Source: Clostridiales bacterium
GTDB lineage: Bacteria > Bacillota > Clostridia > Oscillospirales > CAG-272
Reading direction: 5' to 3'
Assembly: GCA_018370615.1 (NCBI GenBank)
Contig: JAGZAC010000075.1
Span: 1-7,341, forward strand
Length of the DNA: 7,341 nt
How positions within the stretch are numbered: the first letter of the stretch is position 1; every line of letters starts with the position of its first letter. Below, piece by piece: positions 6,089-7,341 of the stretch. Both the position numbers and the translations under genes were made by a program. The notes beneath the pieces were generated by a model that did no database searches, was not told where the DNA came from, and saw only the letters and a program-made list of their open reading frames with translations.

Positions 6089-6151
6089 CATCCGGATTGC
6101 ATTTTACTTCGATAATAATTTTACGGCTTCTGCCGTTCCTTTTTCTTCAGA

Positions 6152-6173
6152 AAAATATTACAAATAATATTTT
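6152..6173. promoter_or_regulatory. Symmetric AT-rich repeat over the -10 region: candidate operator
   Basis: Perfect 9-bp arms AAAATATTA (6152-6160) and TAATATTTT (6165-6173) flank CAAA. The repeat covers most of the -10 box and the expected start site of the promoter at 6169-6197. This is a common place for a repressor site, but AT-rich palindromes also arise by chance, and no known regulator site is recognised. Confidence 0.35.
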
Positions 6174-6197
6174 ACATTGTAATCTCTGGTTTGTCAA
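6169..6197 (-). promoter_or_regulatory. Near-consensus promoter inside the end of the radical SAM gene
   Basis: TTGACA (minus strand, 6192-6197, overlapping the radical SAM stop codon) is followed after exactly 17 bp by TAAAAT (6169-6174). This is the best promoter match in the window. Transcription would start near 6162 and run into the strong terminator at 6051-6088 after about 110 nt, then onward toward the ECF gene if read-through occurs. Confidence 0.7.
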
Positions 6198-7162
6198 GTG
6201 CCATTTTGAGAGACATACCGTACTCCCTGAAACGTACCTCTTCGGTACAGTTCCTTATCGATGTCGTTGGAAACGGCAGTTTTTCGCCTGCTCCACAGAG
6301 GCGCTGCCAATAGGTCGGCAGGCGCATCCCCTGTCACCCGGGCAATCACCGTTTCCGGCGCAAACCATTCAATTTGATCACACACCACGGCTACATATTC
6401 CTCCTGCTCCATTGGCGTGTATTCTCCTCGCAGATAGAGCTTACAGAGGGGCGTACCCCGCAGCACATGGAGCAGGTGGAGCTTGACCATATCCGGCTTC
6501 AGAAGCGCCACAGCTTTGGCGGATTCCAGCATGCGGGTTTTGTCTTCGCCGGGCAGCCCGTTGATAAGGTGGACGCAAACAGCAATATCGCCTCCTGCGC
6601 TGCGCAGTCGGCGATATCCCTCTAAAAACACGCTGTAGGAATGGCCTCGATTGATATACGCAGCGGTGTCGTCGTGGACCGTTTGCAGTCCCAGCTCCAC
6701 CAGCAGCGGAATCTTTCGAGAAGTTTCTGCCAGCAGAGATACCACCTCCGGACTCAGACAGTCCGGACGGGTGGCGATGGCCAGCATGACTGCTCCCGGA
6801 AGCGCCGCCGCTTCCGCATAGATGCGCCGCAGCGTTTCTATAGGGGCATAGGTGTTGGTGTGGGCCTGGAGATAGGGGATATATTTCCTACAGCTCCATT
6901 TTTTTCGCATGGCTCCTATTCCTGCTCTGTACTGCTCGGGAAGTGTTCTCCCCTCTGCACAGCAGGAACCGTTCAGGCAGTATATGCAGCCGCCCACACC
7001 GCAGGTGCCATCTATATTGGGGCAGGTGAGGCCGGCATCCAGAGCAATGCGGGCACATTTCTCCCCGAATCGTCTGCGCAGATAATATTCAAAGGTGTGA
7101 TACCGTTTATTACTGTCGCTGTACGGGAAGGGGTTGACTTGCGCCTGCGTCTCTTTTTTCAT
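6194..7162 (-). CDS. TIGR01212-family radical SAM protein (YhcC/YtqA type)
   Basis: Radical S-adenosylmethionine enzyme related to the Elp3-like group. The 322 residues carry the family's cluster motif with the unusual spacing C-x11-C-x2-C: Cys47 (in LTCPNIDG), Cys59 and Cys62 (GGCIYC). Then come a QAHTNTYAP segment (99-107), ATRPDC (130-135), ELGLQT.HD..AYINRGH (156-174), HLINGLPGE (198-206) and KLHLLHVLRGT (227-237), all matching E. coli YhcC as I recall it. B. subtilis YtqA (MnmL) of this family has been linked to wobble-uridine modification of tRNA, with methyltransferase MnmM as partner; whether this protein does that is inference, and no such partner is in view. The ATG at 7160-7162 has GGAG (7168-7171) 5 nt upstream. 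It lies 21 nt after the preceding gene, suggesting cotranscription with it. Confidence 0.92.
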   Translation of the reverse strand: MKKETQAQVNPFPYSDSNKRYHTFEYYLRRRFGEKCARIALDAGLTCPNIDGTCGVGGCIYCLNGSCCAEGRTLPEQYRAGIGAMRKKWSCRKYIPYLQAHTNTYAPIETLRRIYAEAAALPGAVMLAIATRPDCLSPEVVSLLAETSRKIPLLVELGLQTVHDDTAAYINRGHSYSVFLEGYRRLRSAGGDIAVCVHLINGLPGEDKTRMLESAKAVALLKPDMVKLHLLHVLRGTPLCKLYLRGEYTPMEQEEYVAVVCDQIEWFAPETVIARVTGDAPADLLAAPLWSRRKTAVSNDIDKELYRRGTFQGVRYVSQNGT

Positions 7163-7183
7163 ACAATCTCCGCATAAAATTGT

Positions 7184-7341
7184 TTAATGCAGCCGGCAGA
7201 TGGAAATGGTAGCTTTTTCTCCATTGATATTCCATTCCTTGCTCAGCTCGCCGCCCTTGCCTGCGACAACCTCAACTGCCAGTACATCGCCCTTGATGTC
7301 ATTTGCAGCAAGGATTTCTGCAATCCTTGCGTTGCCGTCAT
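7184..7341 (-). CDS. C-terminal end of an unrecognised protein (start outside window)
   Basis: An open frame enters from the right edge and runs for 51 full codons to a TAA stop at 7184-7186. Its visible sequence begins DGNARIAEILAAND and ends TISICRLH. It looks like ordinary soluble protein: a short helix-like segment (ARIAEILAAND), then alternating hydrophobic strands (DVLAVEVVAG and KATISICRL). No transmembrane segment or known motif is seen, and I do not recognise the family. It is probably real because it is close to the radical SAM start (21 nt), lies on the same strand, and has codon use like the neighbouring genes. Confidence 0.65.
   Translation of the reverse strand, partial: DGNARIAEILAANDIKGDVLAVEVVAGKGGELSKEWNINGEKATISICRLH

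Larger units (their letters stand above)
5819..6193. other. 375-bp gene-free stretch between the radical SAM and ECF genes
   Basis: It holds, in the direction of transcription, most of a near-consensus promoter (6169-6197), a symmetric AT-rich repeat over its -10 box (6152-6173), a strong terminator (6051-6088), an 84-bp nested palindromic element (5926-6009) and about 107 bp of mostly featureless AT-rich sequence ending in the ECF ribosome binding site. Just upstream of that gene I find only a lone -10-like TAGAAT (5841-5846) without a convincing -35 box, so its own promoter remains unclear. No convincing protein gene or tRNA was seen. Confidence 0.8.

Noticed and set aside
5819..6091. Upstream in-frame extension of the ECF protein
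   Set aside because: It reads through the palindromic element and into the terminator, gives low-complexity spurious peptide, and a strong ribosome binding site marks the ATG at 5818.
1..7341. CRISPR array, tRNA or rRNA genes, integrase or transposase genes
   Set aside because: No regularly spaced repeats, no cloverleaf-forming segment and no recombinase-like protein was seen on either strand.

Overview
All identified genes lie on the minus strand, so the window is best read from right to left. It holds most of a type II fatty-acid synthesis operon (left two thirds) and, upstream of it, two unrelated minus-strand units. The gene order fabH-acpP-fabK-fabD-fabG-fabF, the use of FabK as enoyl-ACP reductase, strong AGGAGG-type ribosome binding sites, classic TTGACA/TAtAAT-like promoters and roughly even base composition (judged by eye) point to a low-to-mid-GC Firmicute, most likely a gut-type Clostridium relative. 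The same order is known in Streptococcus and Clostridium, where accB-fabZ-accC-accD-accA follow; those genes would lie beyond the left edge.

Layout. 1-1048: fabF, 3' end cut off by the window. 1069-1803: fabG. 1796-2716: fabD, overlapping both neighbours. 2707-3651: fabK. 3652-3805: gap with an 11-bp-stem hairpin just after acpP. 3806-4018: acpP. 4044-4994: fabH, the first gene of the operon. 4995-5239: fabH leader, a good promoter (-35 at 5074-5079, -10 at 5051-5056), a 19-bp inverted repeat abutting the -35, and the terminator of the next unit. 5240-5818: ECF-type vitamin transporter S component. 5819-6193: a 375-bp gene-free stretch with an 84-bp nested palindromic element, a very strong terminator, and a near-consensus promoter starting inside the end of the next gene. 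6194-7162: radical SAM protein of the TIGR01212 (YhcC/YtqA) family. 7184-7341: last 51 codons of an unrecognised gene.

The fab genes form one pathway. FabD makes malonyl-ACP from malonyl-CoA and ACP. FabH condenses acyl-CoA with malonyl-ACP to start chains. FabF extends them. FabG reduces the 3-keto group, and FabK reduces the enoyl group after a dehydratase (FabZ, not in view). Translation is tightly coupled from fabK through fabG. acpP is set apart from fabK by the hairpin, which could let ACP be made in excess.

I did not find a clearly new multi-gene system. The parts most worth a second look are non-coding: the operator-like repeat at the fabH promoter, the promoter-to-terminator unit at 6051-6197 upstream of the transporter gene, and the nested palindromic element.
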